Assembly: GCA_025800305.1 (NCBI GenBank)
Contig: JAOXRY010000323.1
Span: 1-7,813 of the forward strand
From: Campylobacterales bacterium
Lineage (GTDB): Bacteria; Campylobacterota; Campylobacteria; Campylobacterales; SZUA-545
Reading direction: 5' to 3'
DNA length: 7,813 bases
A program made the position numbers and the translations under genes. Shown piece after piece: positions 1 through 7,236 of the stretch (positions are counted from its first letter, which is position 1; every line of letters begins with the position of its first letter). The notes beneath the pieces are model-generated. The model did not search any database. It saw only the letters and a list, made by a program, of their open reading frames with translations, and was not told the origin of the DNA.

Positions 1-140
1 ATATCATCATTTATCTTTGATTCTTCTACTTTACAGTTAAAGATATTTTCTTCTAATTTGTTATAATTTGTTCCTTGGGAATTTTGCTTTTTAAGTGTGA
101 TAAATTCTCCAAACTCTTCCATAGAAAAACGATGTGACAA
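1..140 (-). CDS. 5' end of a divergent gene, possibly an AraC/PchR-type regulator (partial)
   Basis: An open minus-strand frame runs off the left edge, giving 46 complete codons and no stop. I start it at the TTG at 140-138, because a good ribosome site (AAGGA, at 152-148) lies 7 nt upstream. The in-frame ATG at 122-120 has no Shine-Dalgarno sequence at the right distance and is the second choice. From the TTG the protein begins MSHRFSMEEFGEFITLKKQN and continues with a lysine- and glutamate-rich stretch; there is no signal peptide or membrane segment. Its position, divergent from a siderophore receptor, matches the usual place of AraC-family siderophore activators (YbtA, PchR). The short N-terminus is compatible with a PchR-like N-terminal domain, but the diagnostic C-terminal helix-turn-helix lies outside the window. 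I am fairly sure it is a gene; the regulator call is inference. Confidence 0.55.
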   Translation of the reverse strand, partial: MSHRFSMEEFGEFITLKKQNSQGTNYNKLEENIFNCKVEESKINDD

Positions 141-147
141 CTTAAAA

Positions 148-152
148 TCCTT
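148..152 (-). promoter_or_regulatory. ribosome binding site deciding the TTG start of the divergent gene
   Basis: Read on the minus strand this is AAGGA, 7 nt before the TTG at 140-138. The later in-frame ATG is preceded only by a T-rich stretch without any Shine-Dalgarno match, so the TTG start is preferred. Confidence 0.5.
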
Positions 153-190
153 TTGAAATTATTTTAAATACTTTATAGATATTTTTAATA

Positions 191-220
191 TTGATTCTTA
201 TTACCAATTCGAACTATACT
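191..220 (+). promoter_or_regulatory. sigma70-type promoter of the TonB-dependent receptor
   Basis: The sequence shows TTGATT at 191-196, an 18-nt spacer and TATACT at 215-220. Transcription would start near 227, giving a leader of about 30 nt before the ATG at 257. A loose inverted repeat, TAATA at 186-190 and TATTA at 199-203, overlaps the -35 box. It could be part of an operator, but it is too degenerate to assign to Fur or to an AraC-type protein. Confidence 0.5.
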
Positions 221-256
221 GAAAAATATTTAAATTTAAAAAAAGGATATAGTTTG

Positions 257-2254
257 ATGACAAAGAAAATTGCATTTTCTCTAGTTGCAGCTGTAATGCT
301 TGAAACTACTGCTTTAGCAGATAGTGAAAAATTAGGAAAACTAACAGTAACAGCACAAAAGTATGAAGAAGACCCACAAGATATTCCAATGAGTTTAACA
401 GTTGTTGATGAATTTACTATTGATGATAAAGGAATTACTACAGTAGAAGATCTTGGAAAGGTAACTCCAAGTTTTTCTTTTATGGGACAAGGAACATCAG
501 GAGTTGGTAGCCCAACAATGAGAGGGATTCATGGGGATTTTCATAATTTTTCAACACCTATACCTGTAATTGTTGATGGAGTGCCTTTATTAAATGGATT
601 AGGTTTTAATACTCTTATTGAAGATGTTGAAAGGGTAGAAGTTTTAAAAGGTCCACAAGGAACTCTTTATGGTAAGAATGCAGAAGTTGGTGTAATTAAT
701 ATTGTTAGTAAAAAACCAGACAATAACACAAAAGCAAAAGCAGTTGCATCTTTTGGAAGTGATAATAAAAAAGAGTACCTTCTTTCAGCAAGTGGACCAA
801 TAGTTGATAATAAATTTTATGTAGGATTAACTTACAACAAATATTCTAAAGATGGTTTTATTAAAAATAAAGTTCTTGACAAAACTGTAGGTAAAAGAGA
901 AAATGATTACGGAAAACTTTATCTAAGAGCTACACCAAGTGAGAACTTAGATATATCTCTCATCTCTTCTGTGATCAAAAATAATGATGGAGATGCTCAT
1001 ATTGGACTTTCAACAAAAAGAGAAGTTAACTCTGATATAGAAAGTTACAACAAAGCAAAAACAGTTCTTCATACTTTAAAAGTTGATTACTCTTTTGGTG
1101 ATATGAAGCTAGAATCAATTTCTGCATACAAAAAATATACAGACGATGCTGCACAAGATTGGGATTTTTCACAAGTGCCAGGTACAAATTACGAGTTCCA
1201 TGAAAGAAGAACAAGTGATAACTACTTTACTACTCAATCTCAAGAGTTTAGACTAAGTAGCAGAGGTGAAACTCTAAAGTGGCTAACAGGACTTTACTTA
1301 GATAAAGATAACGTTCATTTTGAAAGTAATATTAATGGAAATCCATTTCATAGTGAACATATTGATAGCGACTCATTAGGACTATTTGCCCATGGAGATT
1401 ATCAAGTAAGTGAAAAGTTATCTGTTTTAACAGGATTGAGATTAGATAAAGATACTAAGAAAATTACAAAGCCATTTGTAAAAGAAAATAAGTATTCTCA
1501 AGTTTCTCCAAAACTAGCATTAAATTATAAGCATAGTGCAAATCAACTCTCTTACATAAATGTAGCAAAGGGGTATAGAGCAGGTGGTTACAATGCTTCT
1601 TCACCATCACAGTATCCTAGAACATTTGATCAAGAAGAGCTGTTGTCTTATGAATTAGGTATGAAAAATAGACTATTAGATGACAAATTAAAACTTAACT
1701 TTGCAATCTACCATATGGATATTATAGATATGCAAGTAAAATCAGCAGTTAGCCCATCTTGGGACTATACAACAAATGCTGGTAAAGCTGTTTCTCAAGG
1801 AGTTGAAGTTGATGGTGATTATACATTTACAGATAGCTTGGCAATGTTTTTTAGTGGTAGTATGAATAAAAATGAGTTTAAAGAGTTTAAATCTGATAAC
1901 TTTGATAATAGCAATAACCTGACAGGTACATTAGATCTTTCTGGAAAACAAAATATCTATTCTCCTAAATATAATTACAATCTTGGAGTCTCTTATAGAA
2001 GTGGAGGAGGCTATTTTGCAAGATTTGATGTAAGTGGATTTGGAGAGATGTATTCAGATAAAGAGAATGAAAACAAAGTTTCATCATATAATCTTTATGA
2101 TGGAAAAATTGGATTTGAAAGTGAAAACTTTGATATTCACCTTTACGGGAAAAACCTTTTTGATAAAAAACATGATATTGAAAAATACTCAGGTTATCTA
2201 GTTGTTTATTCCCCTCCTAAAGAGATAGGTTTAAGTGCTGCTTATAGATTCTAA
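257..2254 (+). CDS. FyuA-like TonB-dependent siderophore receptor
   Basis: This is an outer-membrane gated channel of 665 residues, close to the length of the yersiniabactin/pesticin receptor FyuA (about 673). The start is the ATG at 257, with AAGGA at 243-247 nine nt upstream; an upstream in-frame TTG at 191 is rejected because it coincides with the promoter -35 box. Residues 1-21 form a signal peptide (charged MTKK, hydrophobic core, ALA before the cut). The TonB box is LTVTA at 29-33. The plug domain spans roughly 35-165 and includes MRGIHG, PVIVDGVPLLNG and the signature EVLKGPQGTLYG (GPQGTLYG at 132-139) followed by INIVSKKP. A 22-strand-type barrel follows, with FyuA-like segments such as YINVAKGYRAGGYN and YTTNAGKAVSQGVEVDG, and the chain ends in AYRF with the terminal Phe typical of outer-membrane proteins. 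The likely ligand is a ferric phenolate or mixed-type siderophore. The family call is firm; the ligand is inferred from resemblance and neighbours. Confidence 0.95.
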   Translation: MTKKIAFSLVAAVMLETTALADSEKLGKLTVTAQKYEEDPQDIPMSLTVVDEFTIDDKGITTVEDLGKVTPSFSFMGQGTSGVGSPTMRGIHGDFHNFSTPIPVIVDGVPLLNGLGFNTLIEDVERVEVLKGPQGTLYGKNAEVGVINIVSKKPDNNTKAKAVASFGSDNKKEYLLSASGPIVDNKFYVGLTYNKYSKDGFIKNKVLDKTVGKRENDYGKLYLRATPSENLDISLISSVIKNNDGDAHIGLSTKREVNSDIESYNKAKTVLHTLKVDYSFGDMKLESISAYKKYTDDAAQDWDFSQVPGTNYEFHERRTSDNYFTTQSQEFRLSSRGETLKWLTGLYLDKDNVHFESNINGNPFHSEHIDSDSLGLFAHGDYQVSEKLSVLTGLRLDKDTKKITKPFVKENKYSQVSPKLALNYKHSANQLSYINVAKGYRAGGYNASSPSQYPRTFDQEELLSYELGMKNRLLDDKLKLNFAIYHMDIIDMQVKSAVSPSWDYTTNAGKAVSQGVEVDGDYTFTDSLAMFFSGSMNKNEFKEFKSDNFDNSNNLTGTLDLSGKQNIYSPKYNYNLGVSYRSGGGYFARFDVSGFGEMYSDKENENKVSSYNLYDGKIGFESENFDIHLYGKNLFDKKHDIEKYSGYLVVYSPPKEIGLSAAYRF

Positions 2255-2268
2255 GCTTTTTAGATAAT

Positions 2269-2306
2269 AGATAAAAGGAGTCACTCGTCCTTGGCTCCTT
2301 TTATCT
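2269..2306 (+). terminator. hairpin after the receptor gene, probable terminator
   Basis: A perfect 12-bp inverted repeat pairs 2269-2280 (AGATAAAAGGAG) with 2295-2306. It can be extended inward by a T-G and a C-G pair, leaving a loop of about 10 nt. It lies 14 nt after the receptor stop codon. The expected run of T after the stem is poor (TAATAATACTTTT), so it may be a leaky terminator or an mRNA-stabilising stem that separates receptor and transporter expression. Confidence 0.55.
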
Positions 2307-2317
2307 TAATAATACTT

Positions 2318-2330
2318 TTATCATTGATAA
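2318..2330. promoter_or_regulatory. palindrome TTATCA-T-TGATAA, candidate operator
   Basis: This perfect 6-1-6 palindrome is followed directly by CTATC, making GATAACTATC a second, shorter dyad at 2326-2335. It lies 26 nt upstream of the predicted -35 box of the transporter operon. GATAA/TTATC half-sites are typical of Fur-type operators, and iron control is expected for such an operon. The full 19-bp Fur consensus matches only about half the positions, so assignment to Fur is tentative. Confidence 0.3.
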
Positions 2331-2355
2331 CTATCCATTTACAATAGTTTCTTTA

Positions 2356-2384
2356 TTGTTTGAAATTTCTGTTTTATTTAAAAT
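2356..2384 (+). promoter_or_regulatory. promoter of the ABC/MFS transporter operon
   Basis: TTGTTT at 2356-2361 is separated by 17 nt from TAAAAT at 2379-2384. The predicted start near 2391 leaves a leader of about 20 nt before the ATG at 2412. Because a hairpin separates this from the receptor gene, the transporter genes probably have their own start of transcription. Confidence 0.45.
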
Positions 2385-2411
2385 AGAATCGATTAATTTA
2401 AATGAGGAAAA

Positions 2412-4187
2412 ATGAAAACAGAACAAAAACTTTGGGATATTATTTATCCTGTAAAAAAAGAGATTTATATCTCTATATTTCTTGCTACATTATCTACTGT
2501 TGGGATTATTTTATCTCTTGTCTTTATATCTTTTGTGTTGGTAGGAATGATTGAAAATACTCCTTTAAAACTTTTCTCTTATGACATTGGATTTAGTACG
2601 ATGTTACTAATTATAGTTGGAACAATTACTCTTTCATTTATTACGAAACAATTGGCATTTGTTTTTTCTCATATTGGTTCTTTTAAGTTAGAGGAGATTT
2701 TAAGAATAGAACTAATGGAATACTTGGGAAAAGCTCCATTGGGAAAAATAATCACCAATGGCTCTGGTGTATATAAAAAAGTTCTTTTAGATGATGTTCA
2801 AAATCTTCACGCTTTTGTTGCAGATAGTATCCCTATGATAGCAAAAAGCTATATTGGTCCTTTCCTCTCTTTTGGAGTAATGTTGATTATTGATTACAGA
2901 TTGGCTTTTGCAGGAGTTTTTATTTTAATCTTTGGTTTTTTGATTTTGTCAATAATGATGAAAGACTCTGTAGAACATAGAGAAAGATATGAAAAGAGCC
3001 AATCTGAAATCAATAAGGTTGTAATAGAGTTTGTACAGGCCATGACAGTTGTTCGTACTTTTGATGATGGTACATCGACTTTTAACAAGTATAACACCTC
3101 TTTAAATCAGTTTAGAAAAAATTTAAAAAACTGGATTGATGCTACAAGTCTTTCTGGTAAATTAGGTCTTTTAATTTTAAGTCCGTTGATTATGATTTTT
3201 ATCATAATGGGGTTTGGACTATATCTTTTATCTACAGGTTCAATCCAAATAGAAAGTATTATTGTTGCTTCTTTTTTAATGACAGGAATGTCTGATTCTT
3301 TGATGCCGATGATGTGGATGAATGAGTTTATAAAAAAATCTCAATCATCAGCTCTTAGAATTTTTCAAGTTCTAGATGAAGAGAGACTGGAAGAAAAAGA
3401 GAGTATTAGTTTTCCAAAAGATAGTTCAATCCAATTTAAAAATGTAACTTTTGCCTATAACAAAGAGGATAAAAATGCTTTGGAAAACGTTAGTTTTGAA
3501 ATTAGATCTAAAGAGGTGGTTGGATTTGTTGGACCTAGTGGTGGAGGAAAAAGCACTGTAGGAAAACTACTTTCAAGGTTTTGGGATATTTCCCAAGGGG
3601 AGATTTTATTAGGTGGCGTTAATATAAAAGATCTAAGTTTTAAAGATCTTATGAACCATATATCTTTTGTATCACAAGAAACTTTTCTATTTAATGATAC
3701 CATCTTAAATAACCTTCTTTTAGCTAAGCCAAATAGCACACTTGATGAGGTTGAATCTGCTTGTAAATCTGTCCAGATCCATGATTTTATTATCTCTTTA
3801 CCAGATGGTTACCAAACAATAGTAGGAGATAGAGGAGCCAGTCTATCTGGTGGACAAAAACAAAGAATAACCATAGCCAGAGCCATATTAAAAGATTCCC
3901 CTATTTTAATACTTGATGAAGCAACTTCTTCTTCTGATTTAGAAAATGAAGTAAAAATTGTTAAAGCTTTAGCTTCACTTGGAAAAAATAAAACAGTTTT
4001 AATTATCGCCCACAGACTTTCAACAATTGAAAAAGCAGATAAAATTATTGTTTTGGAAAAAGGAGAAGTTCTAGAAAGTGGTAGCCACAAAGAGTTAATT
4101 AAAAAATCTGGACAATATTTTAATTTAGTAGAAAATGACAAGTTAGCAACAAACTGGGACTTGGAAAAAGGAAGTGAAAATGAATAG
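2412..4187 (+). CDS. ABC half-transporter with fused membrane and ATPase domains, YbtP-like
   Basis: A 591-residue type IV (exporter-fold) ABC half-transporter of the inner membrane. The start is the ATG at 2412 behind GAGGA, which sits unusually close (3 nt). The N-terminal membrane domain has helices at about 20-47, 61-88, 133-158, 160-182, 250-274 and 280-300. The ATPase domain begins near 340 with Walker A GPSGGGKST at 374-382 (Lys380), Q-loop Gln422, signature LSGGQ at 478-482, Walker B ILILD at 498-502 with catalytic Glu503, and switch His534, so it looks fully active. The D-loop reads SSSD instead of the usual SALD. It overlaps the next ABC gene by 8 bp, so the two products very likely form a heterodimer. 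Next to a FyuA-like receptor this matches YbtP/YbtQ and mycobacterial IrtA/IrtB, exporter-fold pairs that import ferric siderophores. A peptide or lipid exporter cannot be excluded from this sequence alone. Confidence 0.92.
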   Translation: MKTEQKLWDIIYPVKKEIYISIFLATLSTVGIILSLVFISFVLVGMIENTPLKLFSYDIGFSTMLLIIVGTITLSFITKQLAFVFSHIGSFKLEEILRIELMEYLGKAPLGKIITNGSGVYKKVLLDDVQNLHAFVADSIPMIAKSYIGPFLSFGVMLIIDYRLAFAGVFILIFGFLILSIMMKDSVEHRERYEKSQSEINKVVIEFVQAMTVVRTFDDGTSTFNKYNTSLNQFRKNLKNWIDATSLSGKLGLLILSPLIMIFIIMGFGLYLLSTGSIQIESIIVASFLMTGMSDSLMPMMWMNEFIKKSQSSALRIFQVLDEERLEEKESISFPKDSSIQFKNVTFAYNKEDKNALENVSFEIRSKEVVGFVGPSGGGKSTVGKLLSRFWDISQGEILLGGVNIKDLSFKDLMNHISFVSQETFLFNDTILNNLLLAKPNSTLDEVESACKSVQIHDFIISLPDGYQTIVGDRGASLSGGQKQRITIARAILKDSPILILDEATSSSDLENEVKIVKALASLGKNKTVLIIAHRLSTIEKADKIIVLEKGEVLESGSHKELIKKSGQYFNLVENDKLATNWDLEKGSENE

Positions 4188-5949
4188 AAAATTCTCTTCT
4201 ATAAGAAAGATTTTTAACATAAGTCTCCAAATAGCAGGACAAAGATCTAGCCTTTTAAAAAGAAGTGTGTTTTTTTATCTTATTAGTTTTATTGGACAAG
4301 GGATAGGATATGTATTACTTCTTCCATTTCTTACTGCGATACTAAAAGAAGAGCCTAATATTAATGATGGTTTTTTCTGGTTGATAATGATATGGATCTC
4401 TTTGATGGTGTATCTAATTGGAAAATGGTTTGCCCATGATTTAGATCACACTGGAGATATTGTAGATATGTCCCATGATTTAAGATTAAAGTTAGGGGAC
4501 AAGCTAAAAACTATGCCTTTAGAGAAGCTTTTTCGTTATCGAACTGGAGAACTAAGTAGTACGTTTTCAACAGGAGTTGAGTACTCTGTTTTACATATGG
4601 GTGCCTTAACAGGACTTATTATAGAGGCGTTTGTTACGCCATTTGTACTTTTAGTGGCGATATTTTTTGTGGATTATAAGATAGGTCTTTTTCTTCTTTG
4701 TATGATTCCTTTTGGATATATTTTGTATTTTTGGAAAAGAGGTGGTTCTTTTCAAGAAAAACAGGAATTTTTTAACAGTTCTAGAGAGTTAGAGTCTGAT
4801 ATTATTGAATATATTCAAGGAATTGTAGTTTTAAAGTCTCTGAATAAAACAGGTGAGAATGGAGAAAAACTAAAAAGATCTGTTAGAAATATGAGAGAAG
4901 TTCAAGGAAAAAATCTAGGATTATCTGTTTTACCTATGACTGTAATGAACTCTTTTATTGATTATATTTTAATTGGAGTTCTATTTTTAGGTGGGTACTT
5001 GATTGACAATAGTACTTTTCAAGTTGCTACTCTTCTTTGGCTGGTAATCATCTATACAAGAGTTATGGAGCCACTTACTCTTTTTCTAGCTCTTACTAGT
5101 GTATTGGATCTTGTAGAAACATCATATGGAAAAATCAAAGAACTTCTTAATATTAAAGATCTTGACATAGTAGAAAGTCATCAAAAAATAGAAAATTTTA
5201 ATATTAAATTTGAGAATGTAGATTTTAGTTATTTAGACAGAGAAAATAAAGTCATCAAGAACTTTACCCATACTATAAAAGAAAACTGTTTTACGGCAAT
5301 TGTAGGAAGCTCTGGTTCAGGAAAAACTACTATAACAAAATTATTGATGAGATATGGAGACCCTCAACAAGGTGACATTTTTCTTGGCGGTGTAAATTTA
5401 AAAAGTTTTAAATCTCAAGATCTTTTAAAGTTTGTAACAGTTGTTTTTCAAGATGTTTACCTTTTTGATGACACTATTTACAACAATATTAAATTTGGAA
5501 ATCCACAAGGAACTAAAGAAGATATTATTCAAGCTGCTAAAAAAGCTTATTGTCACGACTTTATTATACAACTTCCTCAAGGATATGAAACTAAAGTAGG
5601 AGAGATTGGTGGTGGACTTTCTGGCGGTGAGAGACAAAGAATCTCCATTGCAAGAGCAATATTAAAAGACTCACCAATTGTTGTTTTAGATGAGCCAACT
5701 TCAGCTTTAGATACCAAAAGTCAAGTAGCTGTACAAAAGGCGATAAATAGCTTGATTAAAAATAAAACACTAATTGTAATAGCCCATAAACTCTCTACCA
5801 TTGTTCAAGCAGATGAGATAATTGTCTTAGATAGTGGAGAAGTTGTAGAATCTGGAAACCACCAACAGTTAATCAATAGAAAAGGAAGATACTATGAAAT
5901 GTTCCAATCTCAAGAACAAGTTAAGAGTTGGAGTTTGATTAATGAATAG
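4180..5949 (+). CDS. ABC half-transporter with fused membrane and ATPase domains, YbtQ-like
   Basis: A 589-residue exporter-fold half-transporter, the probable partner of the preceding gene. I choose the ATG at 4180, with AAGGA at 4168-4172 seven nt upstream. A GTG two codons earlier at 4174 is possible but overlaps the Shine-Dalgarno region. The membrane domain occupies roughly the first 320 residues, with hydrophobic helices including VFFYLISFIGQGIGYVLLLP near the N-terminus. The ATPase domain carries Walker A GSSGSGKTT at 376-384 (Lys382), Q-loop Gln424, signature LSGGE at 480-484, Walker B IVVLD at 500-504 with Glu505, a canonical SALD D-loop at 508-511 and switch His536. Both halves of the pair therefore keep catalytic residues, unlike heterodimers with one degenerate site. 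The gene overlaps its neighbours on both sides by the same octamer ATGAATAG, which points to translational coupling and matched amounts of protein. Function in ferric-siderophore import is inferred from the receptor and permease context. Confidence 0.92.
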   Translation: MNRKFSSIRKIFNISLQIAGQRSSLLKRSVFFYLISFIGQGIGYVLLLPFLTAILKEEPNINDGFFWLIMIWISLMVYLIGKWFAHDLDHTGDIVDMSHDLRLKLGDKLKTMPLEKLFRYRTGELSSTFSTGVEYSVLHMGALTGLIIEAFVTPFVLLVAIFFVDYKIGLFLLCMIPFGYILYFWKRGGSFQEKQEFFNSSRELESDIIEYIQGIVVLKSLNKTGENGEKLKRSVRNMREVQGKNLGLSVLPMTVMNSFIDYILIGVLFLGGYLIDNSTFQVATLLWLVIIYTRVMEPLTLFLALTSVLDLVETSYGKIKELLNIKDLDIVESHQKIENFNIKFENVDFSYLDRENKVIKNFTHTIKENCFTAIVGSSGSGKTTITKLLMRYGDPQQGDIFLGGVNLKSFKSQDLLKFVTVVFQDVYLFDDTIYNNIKFGNPQGTKEDIIQAAKKAYCHDFIIQLPQGYETKVGEIGGGLSGGERQRISIARAILKDSPIVVLDEPTSALDTKSQVAVQKAINSLIKNKTLIVIAHKLSTIVQADEIIVLDSGEVVESGNHQQLINRKGRYYEMFQSQEQVKSWSLINE

Positions 5950-7162
5950 CAAAATAGGGTGGAAGAAGTCTCTCCTTTTATTAAATCTTTATACTACACA
6001 GTTTATCGGTTTAGGGTTTTTTAATGAAGCTTTTATAGCAATTCTAAGAAAAAATGGTATGCCATTGGAAAACTTAGGGTTTGTTTATATGCTTGGGTTA
6101 TTTTGGATTTTTAAATTTTTATGGGCACCTATAATTGATAGAATAAACTTTAAGAAACTAGGACATTATAGAGGTTGGATTGGAATTATGCAGACTTTAA
6201 TGTTTGTTACACTTTTGGTTATTAGTTTTTTTGATATAGAAAAAGAGATTATAACTATTGTTCTTTTTGCTTCCCTCCTTGCTTTCTTTTCTGCTACACA
6301 AAATATTGCTTTAGATGCTTTGATGTATAAAAGTGTTGAACCAGAAGATAGGGCTAGAGGATATGCTTTAAAGTTTTCTGGTGGACTTATTGGAACTTTA
6401 ATAGGAGGCGGATTTAGTCTTGTTATCTACTCTTATTTTGGATGGCAAGTTACAATCTTTGTTTTAAGTTTACTGGTTCTTTCTTCACTTATTCAACTCC
6501 TCTTTTTTCAAGAAGAACCAGATAAAGAGACTTCTAGTTCAGCAATTACACTAAGAAGCTACTTTGGATTTTGGAAGGAGGGAAATAGAGGAAGATTTTT
6601 GATTTTTCTTCTTATCTATCCTGCTTCTATTAGTTCAGCATATGGATTAATAAACCCTCTTTTAGTTGATTCTGGGTGGAGTCTTGAAAAAATAGGATAT
6701 ATTGTTCATGTTATAGGATATGGAATTGGTATTTTGGCATCTTTTGGAACATCATTTATGGTTGATAGATATGGTCGAAAAAATGTTCTTGTTGTATCAG
6801 CTATAGGACAGTTTTTAGGACTTGGTTTATTGTTGCTTCCTACTTTTGGATTTACAGATATTTTTAATGTAGCTTTTGCTGTTGGTATAATCTTTCTATT
6901 TTATACACCTTCTTCTACTATTATTTCAACAATCATGATGGATAAAATACCAAATAAAAATCCAGCGTCAGAGTATGCGATACTTCATAGTACATTTACT
7001 TTTGCAGGGATTGTTTATGCTTCTTTAGCGGTATTTTTAGCCAGTGGATATGGATATCAGATCTCTATTTATGTAGCACTTGGAGTTGGATTAATTGCTA
7101 TTGGAATATCTTTCTATATTGAGAAGTTTTTAAAGGAAGATATTGAGTTAGAAAAAACATAA
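5942..7162 (+). CDS. MFS siderophore permease, YbtX/RhtX/FptX-like
   Basis: A 406-residue inner-membrane carrier with about 12 hydrophobic helices and a short acidic C-terminal tail. The ATG at 5942 overlaps the end of the preceding ABC gene by 8 bp and has GGAG at 5930-5933 eight nt upstream. WAPIIDR at 61-67 and ATQNIALDAL at 118-127 resemble motifs of the AmpG-related branch of the major facilitator superfamily, which also includes the rhizobactin permease RhtX, the pyochelin permease FptX and YbtX. DRYGRK at 275-280 is the MFS loop motif repeated in the second half. Family members are typically 400-430 residues, so this is full length. RhtX and FptX move a ferric siderophore across the inner membrane on their own; the role of YbtX beside YbtPQ is less clear. 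Here it would be a parallel route or a partner of the ABC pair. An AmpG-like muropeptide role is unlikely given the operon. Confidence 0.88.
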   Translation: MNSKIGWKKSLLLLNLYTTQFIGLGFFNEAFIAILRKNGMPLENLGFVYMLGLFWIFKFLWAPIIDRINFKKLGHYRGWIGIMQTLMFVTLLVISFFDIEKEIITIVLFASLLAFFSATQNIALDALMYKSVEPEDRARGYALKFSGGLIGTLIGGGFSLVIYSYFGWQVTIFVLSLLVLSSLIQLLFFQEEPDKETSSSAITLRSYFGFWKEGNRGRFLIFLLIYPASISSAYGLINPLLVDSGWSLEKIGYIVHVIGYGIGILASFGTSFMVDRYGRKNVLVVSAIGQFLGLGLLLLPTFGFTDIFNVAFAVGIIFLFYTPSSTIISTIMMDKIPNKNPASEYAILHSTFTFAGIVYASLAVFLASGYGYQISIYVALGVGLIAIGISFYIEKFLKEDIELEKT

Positions 7163-7168
7163 AAATTA

Positions 7169-7192
7169 AAAACTGTGACGAAAACTGTGACG
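7169..7192. repeat. tandem direct repeat of a 12-mer (two copies)
   Basis: AAAACTGTGACG occurs twice in immediate succession, at 7169-7180 and 7181-7192, starting 6 nt after the permease stop. The repeats are the most GC-rich part of the gap and cover the -35 area of the predicted promoter of the 32-codon gene. Two head-to-tail CTGTGAC half-sites look like a binding site for a dimeric activator that uses direct repeats, as OmpR/PhoB-type response regulators and AraC-type proteins do. The protein is unknown. Confidence 0.6.
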
Positions 7193-7204
7193 CTTTTTTA
7201 GAAT
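7175..7204 (+). promoter_or_regulatory. possible promoter of the 32-codon gene
   Basis: GTGACG at 7175-7180 (four of six bases match TTGACA) is followed after 18 nt by TAGAAT at 7199-7204. Transcription would begin near 7211, leaving a leader of about 26 nt with a small hairpin (GTAGA at 7212-7216 pairing with TCTAC at 7220-7224) just before the ribosome site. The weak -35 lies inside the tandem repeat, as expected for an activated promoter. Confidence 0.3.
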
Positions 7205-7236
7205 AATAGTAGTAGAAGATCTACAAAGGGGTGAAA

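Noticed and set aside
191..256. Upstream TTG start that would lengthen the receptor by 22 residues
   Set aside because: The TTG is the -35 box of a good promoter, it has no ribosome site, and the extension would put a non-signal sequence before a clear signal peptide that starts at the ATG at 257.
1026..1214. Minus-strand open frame inside the receptor gene
   Set aside because: It is antisense to the beta-barrel region, with no ribosome site or domain.
2894..4141. Minus-strand open frames of 67-110 codons inside the first ABC gene
   Set aside because: They lie antisense to strongly conserved ATPase and membrane-domain coding sequence and encode no recognisable domain; they are by-products of AT-rich codon use.
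4174..4179. GTG start for the second ABC gene
   Set aside because: It overlaps the Shine-Dalgarno region. The ATG at 4180 has ideal 7-nt spacing and mirrors the next gene junction exactly.
5425..5637. Minus-strand open frame inside the second ABC gene
   Set aside because: It lies opposite the conserved ATPase motifs and has no support as a protein.
2412..5949. ABC pair as a type I secretion or bacteriocin exporter
   Set aside because: There is no peptidase domain, membrane-fusion protein or substrate gene nearby, and the neighbours are a siderophore receptor and permease.
7169..7192. Tandem repeat read as a CRISPR remnant or a PhoB box
   Set aside because: There are only two 12-bp units with no spacer, so it is not CRISPR. 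The 12-bp period and CTGTGAC half-site differ from the 11-bp PhoB pattern, so PhoB is a comparison only.
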